The translations under genes and the position numbers were made by a program. The notes beneath the pieces were generated by a model. It was not told the DNA's origin and made no database searches. It saw only the letters and a list, made by a program, of their open reading frames with translations. DNA of 64,000 nucleotides from Pomphorhynchus laevis (lineage: Eukaryota > Acanthocephala > Palaeacanthocephala > Echinorhynchida > Pomphorhynchidae). Positions 45,301 to 58,202 of the stretch are shown here, in pieces. The stretch spans positions 24,899-88,898 of the forward strand of contig WNNJ02003785.1 in assembly GCA_012934845.2 (NCBI GenBank), written 5' to 3'. Each line of letters opens with the position of its first letter. Positions within the stretch are counted from its first letter, which is position 1.

Positions 45301-48300
45301 GATGCAGCTCGTTGAAAGCCTAGTGTCTTCTCAAACGATCAGCAGAGGATAAATCACGGAGTATATAAAAATCAGAGAGTGATAATCTAAATGCATGCTT
45401 GAGTAGGGATTTAACGTGATCTTTTGAGTCTAGAACAACTTTTAAGAATCTCGGACTATCTGAAAGTTTCTTGCCTAGACGAAAAGCTCTTTGAACATAA
45501 AGACACTTCGCAACATCCACATCGCTCTGGAGAAAAATCTTAGAAAACACCGCGCAGAGATTGGAGATTGTTACTGAGACATTCTTCAACACCGATCACG
45601 ATAAAGTTTAACTCTCTTCTGGAGTTAAATTGTTTAGAGCTAAATATACCAGCATAAGATCCTTATGAGATCATAAGGATGATCATAATATACCTCATAA
45701 GATCCATATACCCTCCATACCAGCATAAGATCAGCTTTTACCAAACTTTCACTAACCGTTGAAACACCTAGGATTTCTAACTTCGGCCAAACGCCAGTTC
45801 TTTGCCCGCGGGAACAAGACGAGTAGCCGACCGGAGAATTGATTCGTAAGCCACAATGTTCTTGTGGATATGTTGATACGCTGCGAGAGCTGCGTAAAGC
45901 ATGCAATATTCGTTGAGGGCCTTGTATATTATTATGAAGCAACATACCTCTAGTGATCCAAAAGATCGTCTAATGATGCCAATAGTAAGACGGCAATTGG
46001 CCGAAACTTTATTTACGTGAGCGATCATATCGAGCGTATTAAGCGTAGATACCCCTAAATCATCGATTTTATCTGTAGAATCAATCGACATGTTTCCAAT
46101 TTTATAAGAGCAACGAATGTCTGGTGAGCCGATCTGCATTTGTCTATATTTGGCCGCATTTATTCTCAGCCCCTTCAATATACATCATTTATTTATGGAA
46201 TCGAGGTCTTTTTGAAGAGCGCTAACATCGGAATCATCAATGATTCGCCTCCAAACCTTAAGATCATCTGCGTAAGTATCACATTCCGACGTTAAGTTGT
46301 TTGTAATATCATTTACATATATACTAAAGAGAGTCGGACTAATGGGCGATCCCAGCGGAACGCCTGTCGTTTCCTAGTGTAAATGCAAGACCTTCAAAGG
46401 AAGAACCAATATCGTCGCGAAAAGCAGAAATATTCGATACAAGGAGACTATTTCGCACATAAGCGGCTACCCCACCTCAACTTTTATCACACGAGCGATC
46501 CGAGCGTATTAGAATAAAGTAAGGGATGGCAACACAATCATCCGAAATGTTAGAATGTAGCCATGTTTCGGTTACACAAAATACATCAAAACGTTTCGGA
46601 GCAACTATGAATTTAATTTCAGAGAACTGAACCAGGAGACTAAGAACATTTGAATAACCGACAAAAATGTTCGTATAATCGGAAAATGTGACACGCTCGG
46701 TGACGCAAGCGAAGTCTACTAGTTTCCCTACACACAAACCATCACTACTATAGATGTCTGACTCTACAGAAGTAATGGATGCCACCGGACAGTCAAACGC
46801 CATTTGACCACCCGAAAATTCCGGACACATAAGTCCCTCACTACTTTCCAGCCGTCGATGCAGCTCGTTGAAAGCCTCGTGTCTTCTCAAACGAGCTGCA
46901 GGGGATAAATCAATGAGTATATGAAAATCAGAGAGTGATAATCTAAATGCATGCTTAAGTAGGAAGTAAACGTCATCTTTTGAGTCCAGAACAACTTTTA
47001 AGAGTCTCGGATTATCTGAAAGTTTCTTGCCTAGACGAAAAACTCTTCGAACTTAAAGACACTTCGCAACATCCACATCGCTCTGTAGAAAAATCTTAGA
47101 AAGCACCGCGCAAAGATGCATAATATCGTCATCCAGTCTGCTTTGGATATTGATACTGAGACATTCTTCAACACTGATCACGATAACGTTTAACTCTCTT
47201 CTGGAGTTAAATTGTGTAGAGCTAAATATACCAGCATAAGATCCTTATGAGATCATAAGGATGATCATAATATACCTCATAAGATCCATATACCCTCCAT
47301 ACAAGCATAAGATCAGCTTTTACCAAACTTTCACTAACCGTTGAAACACCTAGGATTTCTAACTTCGGCCAAACGCCAGTTCTTTGCCAGCGGGAACAAG
47401 ACGAGTAGCCGACCGGAGAATTGATTCGTAAGCCACAATGTTCTTGTGGAGATGTTGATACGCTGCGAGAGATGCGTATAGCATGCGATATTCGATGAGG
47501 GCCTTGTATATTATTATGAAGCTACTTACCTCTAGTGATCCAAAAGATCGTCTAATGATGCCAATAGTACGACGGCAATTGGCCGAAACTTTATTTACGT
47601 GAGCGCTCATATCGAGCGTATTAAGCGTAGATACCCCTAAATCATCGATTTTATCGGTAGAATCAATCGACATGTTTCCAATTTTATAAGAGCAACGAAT
47701 GTCTGGTGGGCCGATCCGCATATGTCTACATTTGGCCGCATTTATTCTCAGCCCATTCAATATACATAATTATTTATGGAATCGAGGTCTTTTTGAAGAG
47801 CGCTAACATCGGAATCATCAATGATTCGCCTCCAAACCTTAAGATCATCTGCGTAGGTATCACATTCCGACGTTAAGTTGTTTGTAATATCATTTACATA
47901 TATACTAAAGAGAGTCGGACTAATGGGTGATCCCTGCGGAACGCCTGTCGTTTCCTAGTGTAAATGCAAGACCTTCAAAGGAAGAACCAATATCGTCGCG
48001 AAAAGCAGAAATATTCGATACAAGGAGACTATTTCGCACATTAGCGGCTACCCCACCTCAACTTTTATCACACGAGCGATCCGAGCGTATTAGAATATAG
48101 TTAGGGATGGCAACACAATCATCCGAAATGTTAGAATGTAGCCATGTTTCGGTTACACAAAATACATCAAAACGTTTCGGAGCAACTATGAATTTAATTT
48201 CAGAGAACTGAACCAGGAGACTAAGAACATTTAATAACCGACAAAAATGTTCGTATAATGGGAAAATGTGACACGCTCGATGACGCTAGCGACGTCTACT

Positions 48301-48801
48301 AGTTTCCCTACACACGAAATTTCACTACTAAAGATGTCTGACTCTACAGAAGTAAGGGATGCCACCGGACAGTCGAACGCCATTTGACCACCCGAAAATT
48401 CCGGACACATAGGTCCCTCACTACTTTCCAGCCGTTGATGCAGCTCGTTGAAAGCCTCGTGTCTTCTCAAACGATCTGCAGGGGATAAATCACGGAGTAT
48501 ATGAAAATCAGAGAGTGATAATCTAAATACATGCTTAGGTAGGAAGTTAACGAGATCTTTTGAGTCTAGAAAAACTTTTAAGAGTCTCGGACTATCTGAA
48601 AATTTCTTGCCTAGACGAAAAACTCTTCGAACTTGAAGACACTTTGCAACATCCACCTCGCCTTGGAGAAAAATCTTAGAAAACACCGCGAAAAGATGCA
48701 TAATATCGTCATCCAGTCTGCTTTGGAGATTGTTACTGAGACATTCTTCAACATCGATCACGATAACGATTAACTCTCTTCTGGAGTTAAATTGTGTAGA
48801 G
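39341..48801 (-). repeat. Tandem array of six 1.58-kb units from a deleted LINE D
   Basis: Six direct repeats with boundaries 39341, 40923, 42504, 44084, 45640, 47222 and 48802 (lengths 1582, 1581, 1580, 1556, 1582, 1580). On the minus strand each unit contains, in order, the ORF1 tail (RLDDDIMHL, FRLGKK, RLLKVVLDS, LRDLSPADRLRRHEAF), the endonuclease N-terminus (FCVTETWLHSNISDDC, GGVAAYVRNSLL), an internal deletion to GVPQGSPISPTLFSIYVND, then YADDLKVWRRI, the RT C-terminus (INAAKCRHMRIG, RSFGSLEVSSF, ATRLVPAGKELA) and a direct join to the next ORF1 tail. All six share a TGA before GGVAAYV. Units differ by scattered substitutions and small indels. None can encode a working RT. Confidence 0.95.
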
Positions 48802-49525
48802 CTAAATTGTTTAGAGCTTGCAGACGGAACTAATGAAGAATGAGTCTCAGAGGTTGAGGGCCGTCGATGATTTGGATGAATCACTTCATGTTGTTTATTA
48901 TTCGGAAGGCTAACTATTTGTCCTAGATTATCTAGAGTTCTAATGATAATTTGACTTGCCTATGTAAGATCCTTAACGCTCTCAATTAGCGGGGCTACTA
49001 TAGGAGAAACACATAAACTGCAGCGGGGATGCAAAGCTGCGGGTAAGCACAAGGACGCCTACTACAATCACTACGCGGAGTAGAGGTTTGAGAACAATCA
49101 ATGCCCGAGAAAGTGTTAACATGAGTTGACAAATCAATATTCGCATGCTTTAGGGCGGAACATTTGTCATCTACAACAAAACCGACGCCGCTCGAGTCCA
49201 ATATATGGGGATAACAATAGAATCCGAAACAGGAAGTTGTTTGATGGAGTAATCTATCACATTAGTATAATGCAATGCATCCTAACGAAGTATTGAGTTG
49301 AATTGAGTTGAACGATCGTCCAGGTCTAACTTCGACTGCTGCGAGAAAAAATTATTGAGTACATGAATAGCATTATTGGTTCCTATCTCAGATGATTTTG
49401 GAGTAGCCGAAATATTATCAATCCCTGACGACAAGCTGCTTGACTGACTGAACGCTTCTTAACTCCTTTCTGGTTCGTCAGTACTTTGATCTTCTCCATC
49501 GTTTGACTGTTTGTGTATGTATATT
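48802..49525 (-). mobile_element. LINE D 5' region (root of the array)
   Basis: To the right of the last unit boundary the sequence no longer returns to the RT C-terminus but continues upstream in ORF1: PNHRRPSTSETHSS and SSKQFSSTQFNS in frame with the unit (frame 48884-48231). Further 5', degraded polar sequence runs to 49525 with no domain I can name. This shows which end of the array is anchored to the original element. LINE B-2 begins at 49526. Confidence 0.65.
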
Positions 49526-52500
49526 ATTTTTAAAAAAGATTTATTTTAACGTGGCAAATGCGTGCCAGCGTACGCTTACATGACCACAACAAAACAAAAA
49601 TGTAAATCATGTGTCGAGAAGGTGTGAACGGAGGAGGTGTTTGAATGTGATAAAGGAGGGAGCGCGGTGGACGTCGAGAGGGAGTTGATTGCAGGCGAGT
49701 GAGGTGGCGACGAGGAAGCATCGGAGACCATAGTTGTTGGAGTAATTAGGGATGTAGAGTAAGAGGGTATGACGTGAAGGTTGCGATAGCGAGGTGGGGC
49801 GAGTGTTGTCTAAGAAAGGAAGGTTGATGAACGATGGGGAGCCGACAGCGATGAGACGAAAAGTTACAAGAACGCGGAGTTTTATGCGGATGTGGATGGT
49901 GATCCAGGAGAGTTGGGGAAGATATGTGGATGTATGGTCGAAGCGACGGAGACGAACGAGCACTCGAACGGCAGAGTTGATTATGCGTTGTAGGGGTAGG
50001 ATGATGGATTTTGGAGAATTGGCGAAAAGGCTAAGGCAGTAATCGATTTTAGGAAAAAGAAGCGTTGAAAGAAGAGACATACAAGAACGGAAGTCAATAA
50101 GGGGCCGGATACGGCGGATTTCAAGGAGAATTAAGTTAAACGAGCTGACCTTGTCACGGACGAAGGCTTTAATAGAAAGGTGATCATCGAAATGGAAGCC
50201 TAATAAAGTGAGATTGTGTACTATAGGGATGATCGATGAGGCAAAAAATACAGTGGGAGGAGATATGTTTGGTTTACGGGGGAGGATCCACATTATTTTG
50301 GACTTGTCGGAGATTAAAACGAGATGGAGATTGGAGAGACGTTCGTAGATAGAAGAAAGACAGTTGGAGGCAGAAATGCCGATATCGTGTATGCGTTGTG
50401 CATGTTCATGAGCATATATGAGGATGTCATCGGCGTATTGCATGACGTTAAATGAAAAAGGTTTGATAAACGGAGAGAGATCGCCAAGCAGAAGAAAGAA
50501 AAGCTGGGGACCTAGGACTGAACCTTGTGGGACCCCGCAAAAAATAGAGATGGGAAGGGATGATAATGAATTACGACTGACGCTAAAGGAACGGTCGGAT
50601 AGATATGAGGCAAACCATGCTATGGAGGAGAAAAAAGGCGTAATCATAACGAAGGCGAGAAAGGAGGACGGAGTGGTCGACAATGTCGAAGGCGTTAAAT
50701 ATGTTGAGGGAGATGAGAACACTATATAAAGCCTTGTCTCGAGAAATAAGTAAGTCGTTGTAAACTTTCACGCAAGAGATTTCTGTGGAGTGATTAGAGC
50801 GGAAAGCGGATTGGAAAAGAGGGTACAGATTGGATGACGAGAGATAAGCGTTGACCTGTATTAAGATGATGCGTTCTAAGAGCTTGGAAAGAGTAGGGAG
50901 TTGTGAAATGGGGCAATAGCTAGAAGGAAGGGAGGTGTCGAGCGGCAGTTTCTTAAGGAGGGGACGAACGATTGTGAATTTCCAGTGTAAAGGGAAGATA
51001 CGACTGCGGATGGACGAGTTAAACAAGGTGATGAGAAAAGGGAATATCGATGAGCATATGGATTTAAGTATGTGGGTAGGTAGGGGATAGGCAGGTGAGG
51101 TTTTGCTGGGCAAGGACATGAGAACATATGAGACTTCGGAAGGTGATACAGGGAGAAGATGAAAGAGTTCCGGGAGAATGAGGCTAGGCTGGGCAGAGTG
51201 GGATAGGATGGAGACCGGGGTGTGAGAGAGCAACGTGGATACTTTGGTCTGGAGAAATGACGAATAATCATGGGGATTGATGTTGCACGGCGAAGAGGAG
51301 TGAGTGAGGATTGAGTTAAAAGTATGCCATAGAGTCTTAGAGTTGAATTAAGTGATGATTTTATGCTGCCAGAAGGAGTTGCATTTGGTACGTAGTAGGT
51401 GGAGATGATACCGCCGATGAACAAGATAGGTATCACGGAAAGACGGAGTGATCGAGCGGAAATCACGTCTGAGAGAGCGGTGATAGACTCGAAAAGCATG
51501 ACGGAGTCGACGCTTTGAGAGTAGGCATTGGATGTCAAACCATGGGGCACGGTGTAAGTGACGGTGTGGGTTAGACTTGAAGGGCAAGAGAAGATCAATA
51601 GTGGATGTGAGTTCAGAGTCGAAAAGAAAGGCGAGATCGTGAGGAGATGAATATGTTATTGTGGGATAGGATAGAGACGATTTGAGTAAGGCAGAGCGGA
51701 GAAGGGAGAGGTCGAGATTTCTCCAAGGCAACGTTGGATTGTACGTGTGTGTGGAGGGTGTGGTTGTGAGTGAGCTCAAGGTTGACGATAAAGTTATTTG
51801 ATAGACCAGGATCATAGATGGACAGTGAGGTGTATGCAGCAAAATGATCAGGGACGGCGATGATGTCGAGTGCCCCACCAAGGATATGTGTGGGGGCAGT
51901 ATAGATTAGTTTGTAATTGTAGTTAGATAGAATGTTGATGAACCGGATGGACTCGGTAGAAGCGGGGTGGTCGATGCGGATATTGAAGTCGCCAAGAACG
52001 ATAAAAGCGATTAAGGACAGAGAGCATTGAGACAGAAGGTCAACGAGTTAGGTAAAAAATAAGGATGTAGGAGCCGATTAACCAGGACGGTATACAATGG
52101 CGAGATCTAGAGTGCTCGGGTTAGAGAACGACAAGTGAATAGTTCAAAATAGCAAGGACTGAAAGGGGAAGTGATTTTGCGAATATACGCGGGGTGACGG
52201 GCGAATGCGACAATGCCGCCATGATTAGAGAATTTAGAAGGGGATTTGCTGAGGGGGCGAGCGGATTCGACTAGTGAGCAACCGGCAGAGAGCAAACGGC
52301 GGATGGAGAGGTCGTGATAATCAGAGTGCCAGGATTCGGTGAGGCAAAAGAGATCGATAGATTGCTTGGTGAATAGGTTGAGGATGAGATCGGATTTATT
52401 GAGAATAGATCTGGGGTTGAGGAGGCCGAGGCAGAAACCGTGTGTGATGGTGATAGGGGCTAGTGGAGAAGACACATAGGGGAGATGGATCGCCATCGAA

Positions 52501-53605
52501 TTTTTGGGCGGGTGTGGACAACTTGAAAATTTCCGTCGATGTTTCGGATCGAGAGAGATGTTTCGCCGTGTTCCTCGCGACAGCGTTTTTCGATGCGGGC
52601 AGATGAAAATTGAGCGATTTCGGAGGAAGTGCGATCGGGGAAATTGCGAGTGGCTGAAGAGGACATGAGTATGAATCGTTTAGAGGACAAAAGACGCGTG
52701 AGAGCAATGCTTGAAAACAATTTTTAGGAGAGGGGGCTGTGAAGGATTAGATTGAGATTATTTATTTGGGCGGATGAATGCGACAGGAGATATGTTGCTG
52801 AAAAGGGATGGTTTATCGGCAGGAACAAGAGACGAGAGGATGGATCTGAATGCGGTAACATCGTGATCGAGACGTGCTTGTGGAGATAAAGAGGTGGAAT
52901 GAGTGATATTAGTGACGATAACGCAACGATCGCGAGAAGGAAAGCTTTTCGTAAAGGAGGACGAGTAATGTGAGTTGGAGAGATCACGATAGGAGAGCTG
53001 GGAGTCAAGGATATCAAGGGAGTAGGTTTAACAGCGGAAGACAAAGAGGATTTGGATAATATAGAGGGTGGTAAGCGATGTGAGGAAAGGTTATGAGTTG
53101 AAGGATTGTGGAGGTTGGTAGAGGTGATTTTGATTAAGGGATATAGGTTATTGAGAACCGAGACAGAAGAGAAGATACAGTGGCGTCGAGAAGTGAAGAC
53201 ATGGGATTAGAAGTGCATGTGATGACAGGACCAGTGGGTTGACAAAGGATATCTGAAAATACTGGAGTGGTTTGAGTGAACACGTTGGAGGTTGATATGT
53301 TCTTATGGGAGATGTCGCTTGTGAGGTTGTTGGCACAAAAGCCGCATAGGAAGTCTTATTTAGACTTATTGCTGTCGCATGCGATTGTAGTCCAGACGCT
53401 GCAGTCGTGTGCCGAGCATTGTACTTGTAGTTGAGCACAGTTGGTGTCGGTCGTAGATGTCTTCTTACGTCCTGCCATTGACGTCCTTGTGTGTTAACAC
53501 TGTTAAATTTGCTGATTTGATCTGGAACTGAATTGATCTGGAACTGAATTGATCTGGAACTGAATTGATCTGGAACTGAATTGATCTGGAACTGGATTGA
53601 TTGTA
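49526..53605 (-). mobile_element. APE-type LINE B-2, full-length architecture
   Basis: Minus strand, about 4.1 kb. It has 5' tandem repeats (53517-53596). ORF1 shows a zinc finger (QCSAHDCSVWTT near 53430, FLCGFC near 53345, one stop between them), a Pro/Ser/Thr-rich part and a conserved tail ending PKIRW near 52500. ORF2 starts at MAIHLPYV (52496) with LNPRSIL and TESWHSD endonuclease motifs (52496-52107). The linker APWFDIQCLLSKRRL (51881-51348) and RT frames 51233-50583 and 50722-49607 follow, the last with GVPQGSVLGP, MQYADDILIYAH and C-terminal HLLRSHLLDT. About five breaks separate the frames. The 3' end has the GCGTRC hairpin and AAAATAAATC plus T tail. Confidence 0.9.
53517..53596 (-). 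repeat. 16-bp tandem repeats at the 5' end of LINE B-2
   Basis: Five tandem copies of a 16-base unit (plus strand TTGATCTGGAACTGAA, sense TTCAGTTCCAGATCAA) lie at the 5' terminus. LINE B+ keeps about three degenerate units at 14761-14810. The sense core CAGTTCCAGAT also occurs in each 20-bp monomer of LINE C. Confidence 0.9.
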
Positions 53606-56380
53606 TGTTATTTATTGTAAGAACTTCTAATCAAGACAAAATTAAATCTAAGTACGAACCTTCCTATAAAGTGATTTAGGAAAATAGTAGCGTTTCTAGA
53701 GATAGGTGCATTCTTTTTGCAAATATATCTTAGTCTAATTCATCTGTTGCGCAGGAACGGGTTAACGATGATATAAGTGCGGTAAGGGTACTTATGAATA
53801 AAATATTCCGTATTAGTGATAAAGAAATTCCGAAAGAGATTGTGGTTAAAAATTTGTTCCGACCAGACAGGAAAGCTGGCAGTTCGAACAACCGCGATTG
53901 TTAAAGGTTGTGGTTGATACGTCTACTCAAGCTAACCATATATTTAGTCAGGATCATCGTCTAGAAAGGAACTCGGTACGTATTATGAGATATATGTCTT
54001 TTGATGATAGTGTAAAACTGAAAAATGCGTAGGAAGAGCTGCACAAGCGGCTGTTATCTGGCGAAAAGGATCTATGCATTAGAAATTTTCGAGTTCTCCG
54101 TCGGAAGCCATTTGTTTGTTGGAAGCCATTGGAACTGTAGATACGTCGGTGTCCTCTAACTCGTGTGGATATTAGATTACAGTACATGAAACAGACAGTC
54201 AACGTCGAGAAGCTTCATCTTTCATAAAAATTGCATTTACAAATGTACGTAAAGCGGTTAATAAGTTAGATGAGATTAGGTATTGGATACGTTGTCATGA
54301 CGTCAAAGTCTTTTGAATTTGCAAAAGTTGTTTTCACTCTGACATATCTGATGATGTGGTTCATATCCCTGAATTCGTTCTCTATAGATCTGATCGTGCA
54401 CGTGGACGCGGTGGTGGAGTGGCCTTCTATGTGCATGTGAGTCTGACTGTTTGTTCGACCGTTAAATTCGTTGATGATTCATGCTCCGCTCAGGCACTGC
54501 AATTGAGCATTATTTATTCTGGTAGTGCACTAATCACTTTATGTATAGTATATCGTGCTCCGTGCGCAGTATCGTTCGCCCTTCTTGATTTCCTTAAAAC
54601 TTATCCAAGTCTCATAAATATTGTATCTTTGGAGATTTCAACATGCATGCGTACAATTCTGATGTGCCTACTGTTGCCACAGCTAACAAATTTACGTCGT
54701 CATTGTCAAATTTGTTGTATGACGATATGTTGCTTATTCAACATGTCAATTTTGATACTCATTTTTCTGCAGAATCGTCATCGATGATTGATCTGCTGTT
54801 TTCTAAACTTGATTCCGATATTTTCTCACTGGACAAAGATCCTCCGATTAGTTTAAGCGATTATGTGATAGTCAAGTTTCTGATTCATCTTATGCCGATC
54901 GGATCACACTATGTGGAGAGAGTTGTGAAGCGTGTATGGAAAGCAATTGCAGAAAATGTGATAATTGAATATGTTAGAAAGATTCATTTTGTTGGTAATG
55001 ATCATGATGTTGAGAGCATTTGGCGGTCTATCAAAAAGGGGATATTTCAAGTTCTCGATGAATTTGCTCCCATACGTATATTTACTAAGCGCAAAATGTC
55101 TTTTAAACCGTCGTGGTTCGATAGTGAACTAAAGCGTCTTATCCGATTAAGAAATAAAGTGTGGAGTCGTAGTAAAAAGAGTGTAGATTTAAATAGTGAA
55201 TACAAACGAATTCGTAATGAATGCGATTGCTTAAAATCACAGAAGAGATATGTGTACGAGAATGATATTGCTATGTTTCTAAAACAAACCCAAACGATTT
55301 TGGAATTACGTTATTCGATCAAAGGTATCAAAATCTAGTGTTCGACGCATTCATATCGGAAATGAATTTATAGACGACCCAATGAAAGTTGCTGATGTGT
55401 TTGCTGATGTGTTTGCGCTAACTTTGAATGAAGGTAATGCTTCTAGAGTCGATAGTTGTGATGGCTCATCCATTTGTCAGAGTCCATACATAGTTGTGTC
55501 GACGGAGGAAATGGAAATAGAGTTGTCGAAGTTATCTAAATCAGTTCCAGCTGACCCTGACGATATCCCAGCTTAAGTTCTTAATCTCTTAAAGTGCATA
55601 CCGCCGTATCCGCTTTCAAAGTTATTTAACGTATCTCTTAGTTCGTCAATTATTCCAAATGATCGGAAATCAGCAATCTTGTACCACTTCCGAAAACAAA
55701 GAACGTTTGCGATATAGATGGATTTAGACCTATAAGTTTAACATCCACTGTAAGCAAGGTACTTGAGAGAATTGTCCACAGAAGGTTAGTTAGCATATTA
55801 AACTCAAGAAACTACTTGAGTGACTCGCAACATGGTTTCGAAATGGACGCTCATGCCTAACGAATACTTTATGTGCTCGTGAACAATGGGCTGACGCAAT
55901 TGCAGGTGGTGCCGTTGTGGATGTCGTCTATTTGGATTCCTCCAAAGCATTTGACCGCATTCCACAAACTGAGTTGATAAAAATTTTAGAGTCAATTAAT
56001 GTAAATTATTACCTAACCCGCTGGATCAAGCACTTCCTGGATGGTCGGCAATTTTGTGTAAGAGTAGGAAATGTTTTGTCATCTCAACGCAGTGTTGTAT
56101 ATGGAGTACCACAAGGAACAGTTCTCGGACCACTATTATTTTGTATTTTTATTAATAAGCTGTTGAAATTGCTCAAAGTACCGCACTTAGCATATGCGGA
56201 AGATTTGAAGTTGTGGAATATCATTTCGACCGAACGAGACTGCTTGGCATTGCAGCGAGACTTGGATTTAGTATATAAATTGAGTCTTAGTACAGGTGTA
56301 TCCATTAACTTGGGAAAGTGCAAGAATATGAGATTGGATCGTGGATGCAAAAGTTACTACTCGTATAACTACGTAATAAA
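53606..56380 (+). mobile_element. APE-type LINE H, first part, decayed
   Basis: The ORF1 tail is visible at 53740-54115 (VNDDISAVRVLMNKIFRISD, then LKVVVDTSTQANHIF and GEKDLCIRNFRVL across breaks). The endonuclease lies at 54356-55300: FVLYRSDRARGRGGG, LCIVYRAP, SSMIDLLFSK, SLSDYV, PSWFDSELKRLIRLRNK. The RT includes EMEIELSKLSK near 55510, IPNDRKSAIL-like sequence, SQHGF near 55830, VVYLDSSKAFDRIPQ near 55920, VYGVPQGTVLGPLLF near 56097 and LAYAEDLKLW near 56187. YADD has become YAED. Numerous breaks occur. LINE B-3 interrupts it at 56380. Confidence 0.82.
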
Positions 56381-56831
56381 AAAGGATTTATTTTAACGTG
56401 GCAAATGCGTGCCAGCGCACGCTTACATGACCACAACAAAACAAAACTGTGAATCAGGTGTCGAGAAGGTGTGAACGGAGGAGGTGTTTGAATGTGATAA
56501 AGAAGGGAGCGCGGCGGACGTCGAGAGGGAGTTGATTCCAGGCGAGTGAGGCGGCGACGAGGAAGGATCGGAGATCGTAGTTGTTGGAGTAATTAGGAAC
56601 GTGGACTAAGAGTGTATGACAGGAACGAAGCGATAGCGAGGTGGGGCGAGTGTTGTCTAAGAAAGGAAGGTTGATGAACGATGGGGAGCCGACAGCGATG
56701 AGACGAAAAGTAACGAGAAGAAGGCGGAGTTTGATGCGGATGTGGATGGTGGGCCAGGAGAGTTGGGCAAAATATGTGGATGTGTGGTCGAAGCGACGGA
56801 GACGAAAGAGCACTCGAACGGCGGTGTTGAT
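56381..56831 (-). mobile_element. LINE B-3, 450-bp 3' fragment
   Basis: Minus strand. The frame from about 56831 to 56454 encodes INTAVRVLFRLRRFDHTST, LSWPTIHIRIKLR, and ends TFKHLLRSHLLDT, the C-terminus of family B RT with an intact stop. The 3' end is the GCGTGC/GCACGC hairpin, CACGTTAAAATAAATCC and a T run. Removing it joins YNYVI to GANKLEV in the frame of LINE H, so it is a clean 5'-truncated insertion. Any target duplication is no more than three or four bases. Confidence 0.9.
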
Positions 56832-57545
56832 AGGTGCAAATAAACTTGAGGTAGTCACATTTCACCTCGATCTTGGGATTCTGATTGATTCATCTTTAAA
56901 GACACGACGTCATTATGATGTTCAGCTATGCAAGGCTAGAAAAATAATGCACACTATCAAAAATTGCTTTCTTAGGATAACTCCATCCTCGCTCAGGGTG
57001 TTGTTTAATTCGTTAGTGCGACCTATACTTGAGTAGTGCTCTCCATCATGTTTTCCATGTACCTGAACATAATTGAATGCCGTCGATGAGGTTCTTCGTC
57101 GTATCACGCGTCTATGCCCAGATTGTAAAAAATTTCCTTATCCTTGTCGACTCAAAGTGATCGAAATGCTCAATATGAGGGTAAGGCTACTGTTTCTCGA
57201 CTTGGTTGCAACGTGGAAATTACTTCACAAATGTGATGGATACCCTTCATGTGTTGTAACATGTCGTATTAATTGATCAAGCAGACATAATTCGATGACT
57301 ATTTTTACGAAGCATACAGGGAAACTCCCGCCGATCACACGATTGTCAAGGCGTGTGGTTAACTTGTGGAATAGCCTTCCTGAGAATATTGTTGCTTCTG
57401 AAACGCTGACTGTATTCAAGAAGCGTTTGCAGATGTTTCTGGAACAAATGGATGACATGAATATATCTTATCCCTGATTATCTTTTTTGCTGTCAGCATA
57501 CTGATCAGCCATAACGTATTTGTCTTGTATAATAAAAATAATAAG
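56832..57545 (+). mobile_element. APE-type LINE H, C-terminal part
   Basis: It continues the RT after B-3: LGILIDSSLKTRRHYDVQLC, ARKIMHTIKNCFLRI, then after two stops VDEVLRRITRLCPDCKKFPY (57080-57140), and the terminal RVVNLWNSLPENIVASETL with FKKRL (57350-57430), stop at 57475. The 3' UTR ends GTATAATAAAAATAATAA, resembling the (TAA)n tails of families A and F. Confidence 0.85.
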
Positions 57546-58199
57546 TTGATATAAAATTTAAATTTTAAAATATATTGTTATTTTTTAAAATATATTGTTA
57601 TTGCTGTTAAAAAATTGTAAATGTTTACGAATGTTAATTTTGGGTAATGCTTAATGTTTATGTTTATTTTGGTTAATTAAATTGAGTGTATACGATTCTG
57701 CAAATCTTCTAATCATGAAGGGAAATATCCCTTGCTAAACTAATTATTTGAAATAGTAGCGAAACAACATCCGCAAAAATTCTTCGTTTATGCATAATTT
57801 GCGTTGTTTGCATCGATTTATCGTGTTCGGCAAGAACTAGTTGTTGTATATATATTTATAGATCAAAAAAAGTAGAATTTATGAGTTTTGATCACATTTC
57901 CATCACCCGGATGTTCGAGATTATGCACATTAATTTCATCATTATAGTTAATTTTAAATACATATTGTTGCATTGTTAGTTTTGTGGCCAACGGTAATCT
58001 TTATTAATAAATAACATGTTCTCATTTTTGATCTTTATCTTTTTATAATATAAATGGAATCCTTTGTGGATACCGGATTACTTTCCAACCCTTACTTTTT
58101 ACGATAAATAAATTAAAAATCTTTTAATATAAATTTATAAATCTAAAGCCGGATTTCTAGCTAGTTTTTTACAATCTTATAACAATCTTTTGGCATAGA
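57546..58199. other. AT-rich spacer, no gene seen
   Basis: No coding sequence was recognised. A 20-bp tandem duplication of TTTTAAAATATATTGTTATT lies at 57563-57602. This would be the 3' flank of the calreticulin copy on the minus strand; no poly(A) tract of a retrocopy is evident. Confidence 0.6.
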
Positions 58200-58202
58200 A
58201 GA

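Noticed and set aside
38314-48801. A family of seven or more related host genes on the minus strand
   Set aside because: The repeated frames are endonuclease and RT fragments of one deleted LINE unit, each broken in the same place.
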